From: Viola odorata
Taxonomy: Eukaryota > Streptophyta > Magnoliopsida > Malpighiales > Violaceae
Assembly (NCBI GenBank): GCA_963691705.1
Contig: OY829542.1
Span: forward strand, 49,269,002 to 49,333,001
Reading direction: 5' to 3'
DNA: 64,000 nt
Part shown: positions 45,777-58,385 of the stretch, piece by piece
Layout of the letters: every line of letters starts with the position of its first letter
How positions within the stretch are numbered: the first letter of the stretch is position 1
Position numbers and translations under genes: made by a program
The notes under the pieces: generated by a model
What the model saw: the letters and a program-made list of their open reading frames with translations, nothing else
Database searches by the model: none
What the model was told of the DNA's origin: nothing

Positions 45777-47172
45777 TGATATGATGTATCTTGTACTACT
45801 TTTCCGCTCCTTTCCTGGCTCATTTTGATCATGATGCTACTAATCGTCTCTTGTTTTCCCACTATTTAATAGATCAGAGCTTTTGGAAAGGAAATATCAA
45901 AAATATGCATTTTTCATGGATTCTGGACGGAATTGAGCAGCGAGGCCTTGCAGCAGTTGGCAGACAGCATGCAGGCAGCAGCTTGCCCCTACATTAGTGC
46001 GCACGCAGTAGCAAAGGACTCAAGCGCGAACAAGGAAACTTCCTTTTTAAGGGAATCAACTAATCTGTTCCAATCAATTCCAATCTCTCCCATTTTGGCA
46101 AGAAGAGATTCTGAGATCAACTCCAATTAAACTAGGATTTTCCTTTTATTAATTTCTATTTTGGGAATTTTCCCTTTTTGTAATTTTCTTTTAAAAACCC
46201 TTTTTTGTCTTAGGGTTTCAGATCTTCTTCTTCCACCTTAGAATTCTAAACTCTTTTCTGCCTTCGGCACCCTTGTAATTCCGATCAATAAATCGGAGCT
46301 TGCTCCGACCGGTAATCTATAAGGGTTTTTCTAAATTCATCTCTCTTTTCTTTATGCAATTTTATTTATTTATTTATTTTGATTCTAATATGAGCGGCTA
46401 AGTTCATTTGTTCTTGGTAGGATCATTAAAGGTTGCTTAAGAAGGTTGTGAGGTCAAAGTGAAATTAATATATCCTTGGTTGGTATTTAATTATTTAACG
46501 ATCTCTTGTTAATTCTACTAGGACTACTTCTAGCCTGATCAACTAGCTGTTTGCCCTAGGCGATTAAAGTCATCACTGTGGTTATAACTAACGTGAAGCT
46601 ACAGGGTAAAGTAGACAACCAATCAGAGTCATTAGGTCGCTGGTCCCATCTAATTGGGTTAAGTAAGTAATCAGGGTAGGGCCTCGAACGTACTGAGTGT
46701 CTCTCCCTGGACACGTCTTCCTTCATCTTTATGGGCCTTTAAGTAGTGCCCCCATAAACGTACCTTGGGGGATGGCAAAGCGTCAAGACTACTCCATAAA
46801 CGTACCTTGGAGTAGTTTCTCGTATGAAAGGAAGTAGGGGACCTAAACATACCTGGTCCCTATAGCGCGCTTATCAGCGAGGGGTAGAAGATCATTGCAC
46901 TAATGATCAGCCGACTTTGAAAGCAAACCGAGATAGATTCCTACTGGGAACTCCCCTCTCTATCGATTTATTACTCATTTTATTACTGTATATTACTACA
47001 CCCCCCTCCCCCGGTTACTTGTTACTATTCTGATCTGTTTGCCCTTGCCGCACAACACAAGACAGTGTCTACCTTAGTCTCTATAGATCGACCCTGTACC
47101 ACTATACACAGTTTAATTGTGCATTTGCTGTAGGTTTTATTATTATTTTTGAGGTGTCTCGACAGCACGTCA
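45777..47172 (+). repeat. 5' LTR of Athila-like element E
   Basis: This 1396-bp LTR has ends TGATATGATG...AGCACGTCA. It is about 630 bp longer than the 3' LTR (57123-57886), which lacks the segment matching about 46020-46680. The target copies are TTCTG and TTCTA. Confidence 0.88.
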
Positions 47173-47177
47173 AATTT

Positions 47178-47195
47178 TGGCGTCGTTGCCGGGGA
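47178..47195 (+). other. tRNA-Asp-type primer binding site of element E
   Basis: TGGCGTCGTTGCCGGGGA follows the LTR end by 5 nt. It differs by one base from the Athila C site at 33960-33977 and is complementary to the 3' end of plant tRNA-Asp. Confidence 0.82.
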
Positions 47196-47224
47196 CTTCG
47201 GTACTGATCCTTTCTTTGTTGTGT

Positions 47225-49200
47225 ATGACCAGGTCATCTAATCCGAATCCTTTACCACTCAATCCTGAAATTCGAAGAATAGAAAGATTGGCTAGAAGGC
47301 TAGCCAGACTTTCCGCAGCAATTAACAATCCCATTCAAAACCCCTTCGAAGTTGAAAATATCGACAACCCCGAACATCCAGACCAAGGCGCTGAAAACCC
47401 CATCATGGCAGAAGAACCTCCACCCTCCTGTGAGCAATCATTCCATAGAGGACATAAATGCCACCACTGAGAAAAACTCCAGCTGCATTGTATGGCCTGA
47501 AGTGGCCAATGATTGGGCGATCAAGTCCGCTGTCATGCACCACTTACCCAAGTTCCACGGATTGCCCAAGGAGAGCACAATTCGACATCTCCAGCAGTTG
47601 CATTCCATCTGCGAGGCCATGAAGCTGCCCCAAGTCGATATTGACTACGCTAAACTGAAAGCGTTCATGTGATCCCTGGAAGATGAAGCCTGTAGTTGGT
47701 TTTATGACTTACCACCTCGTTCCATCACTAGTTGAGCCGATATATTCAAAGCCTTCATTGATAAGTACTACCCCAACTCCATGGCAAGTGTGACCAGAAA
47801 GAAATTGGTAGCCATAATGCAAAAAGAGAGTGAGAATGTGGGACAGTACTATGAACGGTTTAAGAAAATGCAAGCCCTCTGTCCCTCTCATAATTTCACA
47901 GACCACACGTTGTTACAATACTTCTATGAGGGACTACTAGGGCGAGACAGAGCTATAATTGACGCCGCCTGCAATGGTTCCTTGGTTGCCCTCACCCTTG
48001 CAGCAGCAAAGAACATCTTGGAACTCATGGCCAGGAACGTTGTCACTGTAGAACCAAGCAACATCCAAGACGTACGCCAGGCCGCCATAGAAGGCCAGTT
48101 GACCAACCTCATAGGGATGATTCAGAATCTTTCCACCGGCCAGCCCGTGCAGGTCAAAGCATGCGAGATTTGAAATTTCAATGACCACCCAACTGATGCT
48201 TGCCCCTACATTCTGGATGAAATACAGGTCAATGTAGTTGGAAATTATAATGATGCCCCTAGAAAATTTGAGTCGTACACCCAGAATTACAACAATGGGC
48301 GACGTCATCCGAACCTTAGCTATGGGAACAATCCTCAAGCGTCTGCCCCTGGGCAGCAACAACCGCCTTTCAACCTTCAAAATTTTAAACCGCGGCCCAG
48401 CTACCCCAGTAACCAGCAGTACCAACAGCAAGCTCCACAAGAACCATCACCTCCTGCAGCAACAACCACTGAGGTAACAAATCTTACCAATGTTTTCCTT
48501 GAATTACAAAAACAAATGAGTTCTATGGCTGCAGAATTAAAGGAGTACAGGAATGGAGGACAACTACCTTTCCAACCAGACGCTAATCCAAAGCACAGAG
48601 CCTGTGCCATGACGCTTCGAAGTGGTACTGAAATACCATCCTGCGAGTTGCCTGCACAAGACAGTGTCTACCTTAGTCTCTGTGGATCGACCCTGTACCA
48701 CTATACACAGCTTAATTGTGCATTTGCTACAGGTTTTATTATTATTTTTGAGGTGTCTCGACAACACGTCAAATTTTCAGTACCCAAACCTGTACCCAAA
48801 CCAGAGGAGGCTAGGGTAGAAGTGGAGAAAGAAAAACGTGTCCATATTGCTAGACGACACGGTTCCCCACGTAAGATAGATGAGAACTCTGAATTTTCGG
48901 AGGAATTCATCACCAAGGTACTCGAACCACCATTCCCACAAAGGTTAGTCAAAACGAAAAGGGACAAAGAGGATAAAGAAATTTTTGACTTGTTTAACAA
49001 GGTGCAAGTTAATATTCCTCTTTTGCAGGCCATTAAAAATATTCCCAGATATGCCAAATTCTTAAAATCTTTGTGCACTAACAAATGCAAATTGGCAGGA
49101 GTGAATAAGATTAGTGTGGGTGTTAACGTTTTAGCCGTCATTCAGAGGAAACTTCCACCAAAATGTAAGGACCAAGGGATGTTTACCATCCCTTGTAAAA
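47225..49200 (+). pseudogene. Gag of Athila E
   Basis: ATG is at 47225 (MTRSSNPNPLPLNPEIRR). A frameshift near 47430 moves the gag domain (HLPKFHGLPKEST, YYPNSMASVTRKKLVAIM) to other frames. Nonsense codons at 47670-47672 and 47733-47735 replace Trp codons of the C homologue. The TGA at 48171-48173 falls on the second Cys of the zinc knuckle. After 48516 the frame is open through KHRACAMTLRSGTEIPS into a 123-bp copy of the LTR end (48655-48777), and then LEPPFPQRLVKTKRDKED. Confidence 0.83.
48655..48777 (+). repeat. LTR-end fragment embedded in gag of element E
   Basis: These 123 bp match 47056-47178 of the 5' LTR and leader with few differences, including the bases AAATTTT that lie beyond the LTR end before the primer site. 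The length is 41 codons and the gag frame runs through it without a stop. Confidence 0.85.
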
Positions 49201-52200
49201 TTGAAAATACTGATGTTGGCAAAGCTATGTGTGATCTTGGTGCAGGTATCAACGTAAGGCCCTTGACGATATATAACAGCCTAGGCCTAGGTCCACTTAA
49301 ACCAATACGAGTTGTCATCCAGTTGGCCGACAGATCTGTTATATATCCCTAAGGCATTATCGAAGATGTTTTAGTACAGGTTAGCGAATTCCTATACCCA
49401 GCCGACTTTTATGTAATTAGCATGGAGGACATAAATCCACAAAATTGACAGACATGCTCATGAGCAGGCCATTTCTTTGGACTGCTAAGGCAAAGATAGA
49501 TGTGCGCGACGCCTCCATCACTCTCGAGTTCGATGGAGAAACCATAAAATTTAGCATGCTTGACGCTATTCGCTACCCTTCTGAATTTTCTAGTGTGAAT
49601 TTCATTGATATAATTGACCCTGACATTGAGGAAATTTCTAACTTATACTCTGTTGATTCCCTGCAGCTTGCCCTAGACAGAGGAATTACACCAGCGGTGC
49701 TGGACAACCTAGACTCTAAATTCGTGACTCCTCCAAAGTTGCACGAAATCGTTGCTGCTTTTGAAGAACGCCCATTCATCTCTTCCCCTTCCATTATTTC
49801 ACCTCTTCCCACTGAACGTACTAAACTTCCACCTTTAGTTGTGCAGGCACCTAAGCTGGATTTGAAGGTCTTGCCCTCGCACCTCAAGTATGCCTATCTC
49901 GGTGATGACAATTCACTTCCCGTAATTATTTCAAGCAAGCTTGACACAGAGGAGGAACAGGAACTCGTCACCCTCCTCAAGCAATTCAAACGAGCCATTG
50001 GTTGGACCATTGCTAATATTAAGGGGTTGTCGCCTGCCCTATGTACTCATCGCATCCACTTGGAAGATGCCAGCAAATCAGTCCGACAGCCACAACGCCG
50101 CTTGAATCCTCCAATGATGGAGGTTATGAAGAAAGAGATACTTAAGCTGCTGGACGCGGGAGTTATTTACCCCATCTCGGACAGTACTTGGGTAACCCCC
50201 GTCCAGGTCGTGCCAAAGAAGACAAACATCACAATCACCACAGGGCAAGACGGTCAATCCATCCCTACCCGCATGCAGAATGGATGACGCGTCTGCATTG
50301 ATTACCGTCGACTGAACGCAGCCACGAGGAAGGATCACTTCCCCTTACAATTCATCAATTAGATGCTGGAACGCCTCGCGGGCAAGACGCACTACTGCTG
50401 CCTCGACGGATACTCTGGTTTTCACCAGATACCGGTTGCCCTAGACGATCAGGACAAGACGACCTTCACTTGCCCCTTCGGTACTTTTACATATAGAAGG
50501 ATGCCGTTTGGTCTCTGTAACGCCCCTGCCACCTTTCAGCGCTGCATGATGAGTATATTCTCTGAGTTTGTTGAGAAAGGTATAGAGGTATTTATGGATG
50601 ACTTCACCGTCTATGGCAATTCGTTTACTGAATGTTTATCTAATTTGCGTAAAGTTTTGCAACGATGCATCGAGACTAACCTTGTGCTTAACTTTGAGAA
50701 GTGGACAAGACCAAGATTGAGGTAATCGAATCTCTCCCTTATCCAACTTGCGTTCGCAAAGTTCATTCTTTTCTTAGGCATGCAGGTTTCTACAGGCGGT
50801 TCATCAAGGATTTCTCCAAGAATACCCACCCCATGTGCCAGCTGCTGCAGAAAGATGTCGACTATGTGTTTGATGCGAGCTGCAAGGCCTTGTTCGACAC
50901 CCTCAAAGCAAAACTCATCTCCGCCCAGATCATACGCGCACCAAACTGGACACTTCCATTCGAAATCATGTGTGACGCCTGCAACAACGCCATAGGAGCG
51001 GTGCTAGGCCAAAAGAAGGACAGAGAAGTCTACGTCATCTGCTATGCCTCGAAGCTTATGGACGCAACCCAACGGAATTATACTACGACCAAAAAGAACT
51101 TCTTGCCGTTATTTTTGCTTTGGATAAGTTTCATCAATACCTCTTATGCACCAAAGTAACTATTTTCTCTGATCATGCAGCCCTAAGATGTCTCTTGACG
51201 AAACTTGACGCCAAGCCGCGCTTAATTAGATGGATTCTTCTACTCCAAGAGTTCGATTTGGAGATAAAAGACAAAAAATGGACTGAGAATTCTGTGGTAG
51301 ACCACCTAAGTCGACTCCCACATCAGGAGGACAACTCCATGGAACCTATCCATGATACCTTTCCGGATGAGCAGGTATGTCTTGCCCAAGCAGTTCAATA
51401 CCCTTGGTTTTCTGATATTGTGAATTTTTGTGCTACAGGAGATTTCCCTGCAGATTCCACCGCCTCTGAGAAGAACAGAATCAGGAGACAAGCCAAGTAT
51501 TTCGTTTAGGACAGCCCATACCTTTAGAAACACTGTTCCGATCAAATTATTTGGCATTGCGTGACCCTAGATGAAGTTCCTTCCATTCTTCAGTTCTGTC
51601 ATTCCTCAACCGAAGGAGGACATTTTGGGGCCAAGAAGACAGCACTCAAAGTTCTGGAAGCAGGCCTCTACTAGCCATCTCTCTTCAAGGACAATTATAT
51701 ATTTTGTGCTGCTTGCCCTCGCTGTCAAGCCACAGGTAACATTGGAGCTAGAAATCAGATGCCCCTCACAGGAATCATTGCCTGTGAGATATTTGATATA
51801 TGGGGCATCGATTTCATGGGTCCATTCCCTAACTCATTTGGTAATATCTATATTCTTCTTGCCGTTGACTACGTATCCAAATGGGTCGAGGCCAAAGCGA
51901 CCAGATCTAACGATTCAAAAGTCATTGCAGCCTTTTTGCGCACTAATATTTTTAACAGGTTTGGGATACCACGAGCTTTGATTAGTGACAGAGGCACACA
52001 CTTCATCAACCGTATAGTCAGCAAGCTGCTAGGGCAATACGGTGTTTCACATCGGACATCTACAGCTTACCACCCGCAAACCAACGGCCAAGCCGAGGTG
52101 TCCAATAGGGAGATCAAATCTATCCTGGAGAAGACAGTCAATAGATCACGCAAAGACTGGGAGCTTGAAGTTGGACGACGCCTTATGGGCCTATCGAACA

Positions 52201-52640
52201 ACCTTCAAGACTCTCATAGGCATGACACTGTATAGACTCGTCTATGGCAAGCCTTGCTACCTCCTAGTAGAGATAGAACATAAGGCTTTCTGGGCGATCA
52301 GAAAAGTCAATATGGACATTGATGAAGCTAGGAAGCAAAAGCGCCTTCAGAGCCAAGAATTAGAGGAACTCCGTGATGATGCCTACGAGAATGCTCTGAT
52401 CTACAAGGGCAAGATGAAGGCGTATCATGATAAGTTGATTTTGAATAAATCCTTCGAGATAGGACAGAAGGTTTTATTATATAATTCTCGCCTAAGGTTG
52501 TTTGCAGGAAAGTTGAAATCCAAGTGGACAGGCCCATACGTGATCACGAACATGTATGACCATGGCGCCATCGAGATTCGGAGTTTAGACACGGTATCAT
52601 CTTTAAGGTCAACGGACACCGTTTGAAAGCTTTCTACGAA
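49201..52640 (+). pseudogene. Protease, RT, RNase H and integrase of Athila E
   Basis: Protease shows MCDLGAGINVRPLT (about 49230). RT has CIDYRRLNAATRKDHFPLQ, MPFGLCNAPATFQRC and catalytic FMDD (about 50595). RNase H has [16 protein letters not shown]. Integrase has [33 protein letters not shown] and [16 protein letters not shown]. It is broken by a stop at about 49350, a frameshift before 49445, stops near 50286 and 50362, a deletion of RT sequence at about 50699, frameshifts near 51110 and 52160, and a stop near 51670. The order and residues are those of Athila. Confidence 0.85.
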
Positions 52641-53288
52641 GGTTTCAAACCGTTCATGACCGAGGAGACTGAGGTGGTTGAGCCACCAGAACAAAACTGA
52701 AGCATGCTTTGAGCGTCCCGGCCTAAACGTTAAACATAGGCGCTTGTAGGAGGTAACCCACGTGTCGTTTGAACAGCTCTTAAATATTCCCTTCTTTTCT
52801 TTCAGACGATATCTTCTTTTAATTTAGCATCTGTACATTTATTTTATTGTTTTCTTTCCTTAATTTTCTAGATTATTTTCCTTTAATTTCGTACTTGTAT
52901 ATATGCGTGTTTAATCCTTTCTTTTTTCTTTCCTTTAATTTTTCTTTTATTCCTACCCCAACTTTCTTTCCAGAATTATTTCAAATTTCTTTTTATTAGG
53001 GAGTTGATTTAATTCTTCCCTTTTTCTTCTCCTTTATTGATTTGAACTTTAAATTCTAATTTAAAAAGGACTGATTGTATTTTCTTTCCTTTGCAGTTGG
53101 GATTTTATGGGCCAAGTCATTTAAGGAAGGAAAAGGACAAAAAGGGAAAACCAAAAGTCCACAACCGTTATACCTCTTTCTTTCCTTTTAAACACCCCAC
53201 GCTCTCTCTCCCCTTCACTTTATTCCCTTCCTAAATGCACACTACCTCTTCACTTTCTTTCTCTCTCAAATTCTCTAACCATTCTCCC
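52641..53288. other. Spacer between integrase and env-like ORF in element E
   Basis: This stretch is T/C-rich with no gene. A TTTTAAACACC stretch near 53185 could act as a TATA-like element for the downstream ORF. Unlike Athila C, no CACGTGGC cluster is present, only CCACGTGTCG near 52760. Confidence 0.45.
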
Positions 53289-55378
53289 ATGGCCCGATCT
53301 AAGACTGTTGCCGTCAGACCCGACACACCAAGCCCACGGCGAGCCGCCGCCGCTTCCTCCACCCCAACCATGACACCAATACCACCACCAGCTCACCCGA
53401 ACCCCCTACAACCATAACTCCCAAACCGACCAAGCAAACACCGCCACTATCCCAGTTGCCACTCCAACTCCCGCCACCACAAAAACACCAAAAACTCAAC
53501 CCAAAACAACGCCCAAACCACCACTACCTAAATCACCCCCACCGTCCACTCCAAAACCAAAAACACTGCCTCTACCGCCTCCCGTCGCTCCTCCGGCCGT
53601 GACAGAAGAGGAATCCTTCTCCAGCGAGTACGAGACTGGATCCGAGGAGGGGACCAACGAGTCTGAACAGCAGCTAGCTGTTGCCGAACCCCCTGCACTA
53701 CCGAGCGCCTTAGGCGCGACGGTCGCTGACGTCGCAGATCTTGACGGCGAGGACGATGGGTCTGAGGAGGAATCCCACGGAGAGGATGACCCAGACGACA
53801 CTGCAGAGGGAGCTGAGACCACTAGCCACGCCGCCCAGGGTAAGCCAGCCACTGAACCAAAGACCGAGATCCAGATCTTGGGCGAGACGCCATCTGACAC
53901 CGGTCTCCCCATGGGTCGTGACATCACCTCCCGAGGACGCTTGATAAACCCCGTCTGCTACGACGAGAAGCCCCTCCGAAGCCCAAAAAGGTGTAGTTGT
54001 TGGTTCCTAAGGACGATTCAGAGGATGATGAGGACAACGTTGAGGAAGAGATTGAGCGAGCAGCTGCGGAGTTCACCCAAGAGGCAGCTGATGCTCCAAC
54101 CACAATGATAGTCGCCAACGAGGAGGAGACACTTGCGCCTCCCAAGAAGCGGAAAGCCCCAGCAGTCCTAAACACTACCCGCAAGTCCATCCGGAGATCC
54201 AGCAACAAGGGCAAGACACCCATCGCTACCCCTGCTGCGCGTTCTGCTCAGGATCGTTCAGGCACAGCAATGCCCCTGGCTCATGTCATACCAGACTTCA
54301 ACAACTTGAATGGCTGGCTCGACTTCTCTGACAAACCCAGCCACGACAAGCTACTTGCTTTACACGGTAAACACTTGATTCCTTGTGCTTTGTTTGACTA
54401 TGATATGCTTGATAGAATGGGGGTAGGCAATAGGGTGGGTGCGTGAACTGATTCAAAATATTGGGTGGGGTGTCTTGTTTGATTTTGAGCATGCTGCCTA
54501 TCTTGAGTTGAGTCATGAATTCTATGCTAGTTTTTGGTTTGATGTGGATAGACTTAAGCAAAAAGGAAAAAGTGGTCTTCATCTAGGAGCTGATAGGGTT
54601 GTTAATTTTCGCCTTGTCAATGAGTGGTCACACCTCTCATTAGACCAATTTAATGTGATGTTGGGGTTTTCCCAAGAGTCTAACCTAGGCGCCCTTTGGT
54701 ACTTAGGTGCTTTCGCTGCCTACCCCGAGTTGTTTGATGTAGACTCGGCGTTTAGGGAGTTAACTAGGAACCCCAAAGCCAAGTACAACTCCCGCCTCTC
54801 TAAGGCCCACCAAATCCCTGACCCAGCCCTTCGCGTCCTGCATAGATGCATAGCTTATACATTCGCTGGCAAGGTCAACTCCTCGGGCCAGCTGTCCCTG
54901 CAGGAGTTGTTTTTCCTTTGGTGCATGCATAACGGTCATAAAGTGAACTTAGGTTACTGGATAGCAAATGAATTGAATGCAATTATCACTAACGATAGAA
55001 ATCCAGTCCTAGGCTCCCTCATTACTCACCTTGTTGTCCAGCATCGTGCCATTGATGTTGATAATTGCAATCTGTTCTCTCCTATTGGTTTTAAATTGTT
55101 GCACGTCCGTACCCTGGATGGTATGGGCTACTTTCACTTAGAGGGTTGTGTTCTGTGTTTCAGTACAGGTTGTACAGATCATATGGATCGCTTTTTTAGT
55201 GCGGCAAATGGCCAGACCTCGCAGCTGACAACAACCCTTCCACCTCTCGCCCTCCACCTGCTGCACAACGCTCAGGGTAAGACGTTCGTGACTCTGCTGC
55301 TGCTCTTTCCGAGACGAATGCCTTACTCCGTGAGCTGATTGCCCTCGTCAAGAACCTGTCCAACGAGCTCGCTTCCTG
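53289..55378 (+). pseudogene. Env-like ORF of Athila E
   Basis: ATG is at 53289 (MARSKTVAVRPDTPSPRR). The N-terminal half is Pro/Thr-rich then acidic, shifting frame near 53410 and 53985. The conserved domain matches Athila C (NLNGWLDFSDKPSHDKLL; DPALRVLHRCIAYTFAGK; QELFFLWCMHNGHKVNLGYW). A 4-bp duplication of GGTG near 54435 breaks the frame inside the conserved domain, and another shift near 55275 separates the C-terminus. The C-terminal ALLRELIALVKNL stretch before the stop near 55378 matches NTLLRSILKQLQDL in C. Confidence 0.75.
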
Positions 55379-57122
55379 ACTCCGGCCTCCGGCTAGTCCT
55401 TGATTCTACTTCACAAACAATCCACCTTTGCCTTCGGGCTGGTTTTTGTACTTTTTATTTTTGTTGAACTATTTTTATTTTTCTTTTGAACTCTTTTTTT
55501 TTCTTCTTTTGTGTGAATCCCATTCTCGCATCGAGGACGATGCACTGCCTCAGTGTGGGGGTGGGACACTTGTGTGCTTGAACTTTTTAGTTTGATTCCA
55601 TGTTGCATGTTGTTTTCCCTTGCACTTGCATAATAACCTTTGATTGGAGTTCTCAAAAAAAAATTAACTTGCCAAAATAACATTGCCCCTGTTTTTGAAA
55701 ACCCCTTAGCTTGAATGAATGGTCTAGGCACTTTGTACAGGAAGCACTCACTCACTGCACATATTCACTCGCACAACCATACTGCCTGTTAGATCCTATA
55801 TCCATGTCTTGCCCTAGTCGCTTGTAGTCATTTGTTTACCCGTGTGAGCTCTTTGAACTTTCATGCCATGATTTTTTCTGAGTGAATGCATGACTTTGTA
55901 CTGGCTGGATTTGCATGAGACCCTTGGGTATAGGCACCATCAAACGTGGGAAGGTGACGAAATGATTAAAAACTTTGCATTCTTCCTTCTTATCTTTTTT
56001 CTTGCTTTTATCTTGCCCCTGCCACTCATCCCACCTTCTTTTGACCACCCTTCTAACCATTTGAGCCTTTCCTTTCTATTCTTAGCAGGTGAGAGATGTC
56101 CTCCGACAGTGAGCAAGGCAAGGCAAAGAGAAACAACGTCTCTAGTGTGGGGGTATCGAGCTGCGAGACCTAGAAGCTGAAAACAAAAGCGGATACTGAG
56201 AACAGAAGTATAACATCAAACCGCTAGACCAAGATGCTGAAAGCAGTAGTATGGCAAGCAACTGCAGAACAAAGGGAAATAAAACCTCAGTGTGGGGGTA
56301 ATGGACAGTCGGACCGAGACACTCAAGTCATTCAATGAGCGATATGGAAATGAAGAGCTAGACCGAGACACTAAAAGTAATCATACGTTGAAGCCAGGTC
56401 GGTCGATAGAATTTTTGCTGCTCCAGTTAGACGGATGAAAACAATTTGTACGCGCCCATTTTGCTCTAAAAAAATAAAAAATAAAAAATAAAAATGAGCA
56501 AAAGAGGAGCGCAAAAATCAGAAACGAAGCGAAGCATGAAGAAAACCAGAAGACTGACTGCACTGCTAAACGAAGAAGAATACCCGCTCAATCATCCAGT
56601 GCTCTTTGCCTTGCCCTCGCTGCTGCCAACAGGAGGCTCTCTCGCCACTTCGCTTTCTCCAGTTAAGAAACCCTCTATCCTTCACTCTCTCCCCCTCTTG
56701 AACCTTCTTTTTCTCTCCTTTATACTCTCTTGCTTCACCCTTTGTAAAGTTTTTATGATCGAATGATTGCCCACGCATGTGTACTACGTACTCGGGTCGC
56801 TATTGCAAATCTGGTTTTGTGCATCGTCATTTGCATTGTTTGAGTGTAAACGCCTTGCCCTGGTTCTGAGTGTGAGTGTAAACACCATTTTCTGTGTGAG
56901 GATTGCTTGTGACTAGCTAGATGTGGGAAAGTCTCTCCCTTGGTTTCGTTATTCCTTGGGTTTGATGTGGATGCTATCTAGATAGGAGGTTGTGTTGAAT
57001 ACTGTGCTTGTGTTGAGTGTACTTCTCCTGTATGCCTTGTGTTGAAAGCCATTTGTTCTTATTGAGGGGTTGTTTTAAGTGTAATGCTCGAGGGCGAGCA
57101 TTGGGGTAGTGTGGGGGTGATT
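55379..57122. other. 3' region of Athila E
   Basis: No gene is seen. The motif AGTGTGGGGGT occurs at 55552-55562, 56144-56154, 56289-56299 and 57108-57118. The last is the polypurine tract beside the 3' LTR. The stretch 56466-56494 is A-rich simple sequence. Confidence 0.6.
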
Positions 57123-57886
57123 TGATATGATGCATTCTATACTACTTTTCTGCTCCTTTCCTGACTCATTTTGATCATGATGCTACTGATCTTCTCTTGT
57201 TTTTCCACTATTTAACAGATCAGAGCTTTTGGAAAGAAAATATCGAAAAGATGCCTTTTTCATGGATTCTTGACGAAATTGAGCAGCGAGGCCTTGCAGC
57301 AGTTGGCAGACAGCATGCAGGCAGCAGCTTGCCCCTGTATTGGTGCGCACGCAGTAGCAAAGGACTCGAGCCTCGAACGTACTGAGTGTCTCTCCCTGGA
57401 CGCGTCTTCCTTCATCTTCATAGGCCTTTGAGTAGTGCCCCCATAAACGTACCTTGGGGGACGACAAAGCGTCAAGACTACTCCATAAACGTACCTTGGA
57501 GTAGTTTCTCATACGAAAGGAAGTAGGGGACCTAAACGTACCTGGTCCCTATAGCGCGCTTATCAGCGAGGGGTAGAAGATCATTGCACCAATGATCAGC
57601 CGACTTTGAAAGCAACCCGAGATAGATTCCTACTGGGAACTCCCCTCTCTATCTATTTATTACTCATTTTATTACTGTCTATTACTGCTTTCTTCGATAT
57701 TAATCAACCAACTCTTGAACCCTCCCCCGTTACTTGTTACTGTTCTGATCTATTTGCCTTTACCGTACAACACAAAATAGTGTCTACTTTAGTCTCTGTG
57801 GATCGACCTTGTACCACTATACATAGTTTAATTGTACATTTACTGCAGGTTTTATTATTTTTTTTAGGTGTCTCGATAGCACGTCA
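57123..57886 (+). repeat. 3' LTR of Athila-like element E, deleted
   Basis: This 764-bp LTR has the same ends as 45777-47172. The sequence jumps from the block matching about 46020 to that matching about 46680. It also carries about 35 bp at 57686-57725 that the 5' LTR lacks. Confidence 0.85.
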
Positions 57887-58146
57887 TTCTATATTTATGG
57901 AGCATTTAATTGTTTTTTATTCTCAAATGTTTGTGCATCAAAAAAGGCTTAAAGTACCCTGCCTTTTGTGTTGTGTGGAAAATTAGTAATAATAAAGAAA
58001 AAAGATTTGGATCATCAAAAGCCTAAACTTTAGGGGAGCTCGCTTTAATTTTGCATGGCTAATTAGCAAGTAAGTACAAGTTGATTAGGAATAAAATAAA
58101 CCGCATTTAAAATAAAATATATGTGACTAAAAAAATATAACTTTTT
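57887..58146. other. Host DNA right of element E
   Basis: This is AT-rich, without a recognised gene. It starts with the target copy TTCTA and is contiguous in origin with 45544-45776. Confidence 0.5.
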
Positions 58147-58385
58147 TTTCTATGTTTTTTTTACTCGGTATCTAGTCTATTGGGTCAATTAATCCCGAGT
58201 TCTATCGCATTGGCACCCTTATGAACATTGGGTATAAGTGGTACTGTATGGTTATTTTAAAGCAGTTATGCATATCACAAGGCTCGAACTAGATATTTTG
58301 TTTACGCTGGAAAGTTACCACATCGATAAATATAACTATGACATCACAGGGCATCTAGCTTTAATAATTCGATTATTATGTGAAA
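58147..58385 (-). repeat. Probable degenerate tRNA-derived SINE
   Basis: On the minus strand, AGTTCGAGCC (about 58272-58281) resembles a Pol III B box and GATGTGGTAAC, about 40 bp upstream, a weak A box. Downstream, ACTCGGGATTAATTG and CTAGATACCGAGT resemble the 3' body of plant Au-like SINEs, followed by an A-rich tail (58146-58165). The boundaries are approximate and the match is from memory. Confidence 0.45.

Larger units (their letters stand above)
45777..57886 (+). mobile_element. Athila-like Gypsy element E
   Basis: This is a 12.1-kb plus-strand element: 5' LTR, primer site 47178-47195, gag from 47225, protease-RT-RNase H-integrase to about 52630, env-like ORF 53289-55378, 3' region with repeated AGTGTGGGGGT motifs, and 3' LTR. 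Protein motifs match Athila C but are well diverged. It carries many stops and frameshifts and looks older than C. TSD TTCTG (45772-45776) and TTCTA (57887-57891). Confidence 0.87.
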
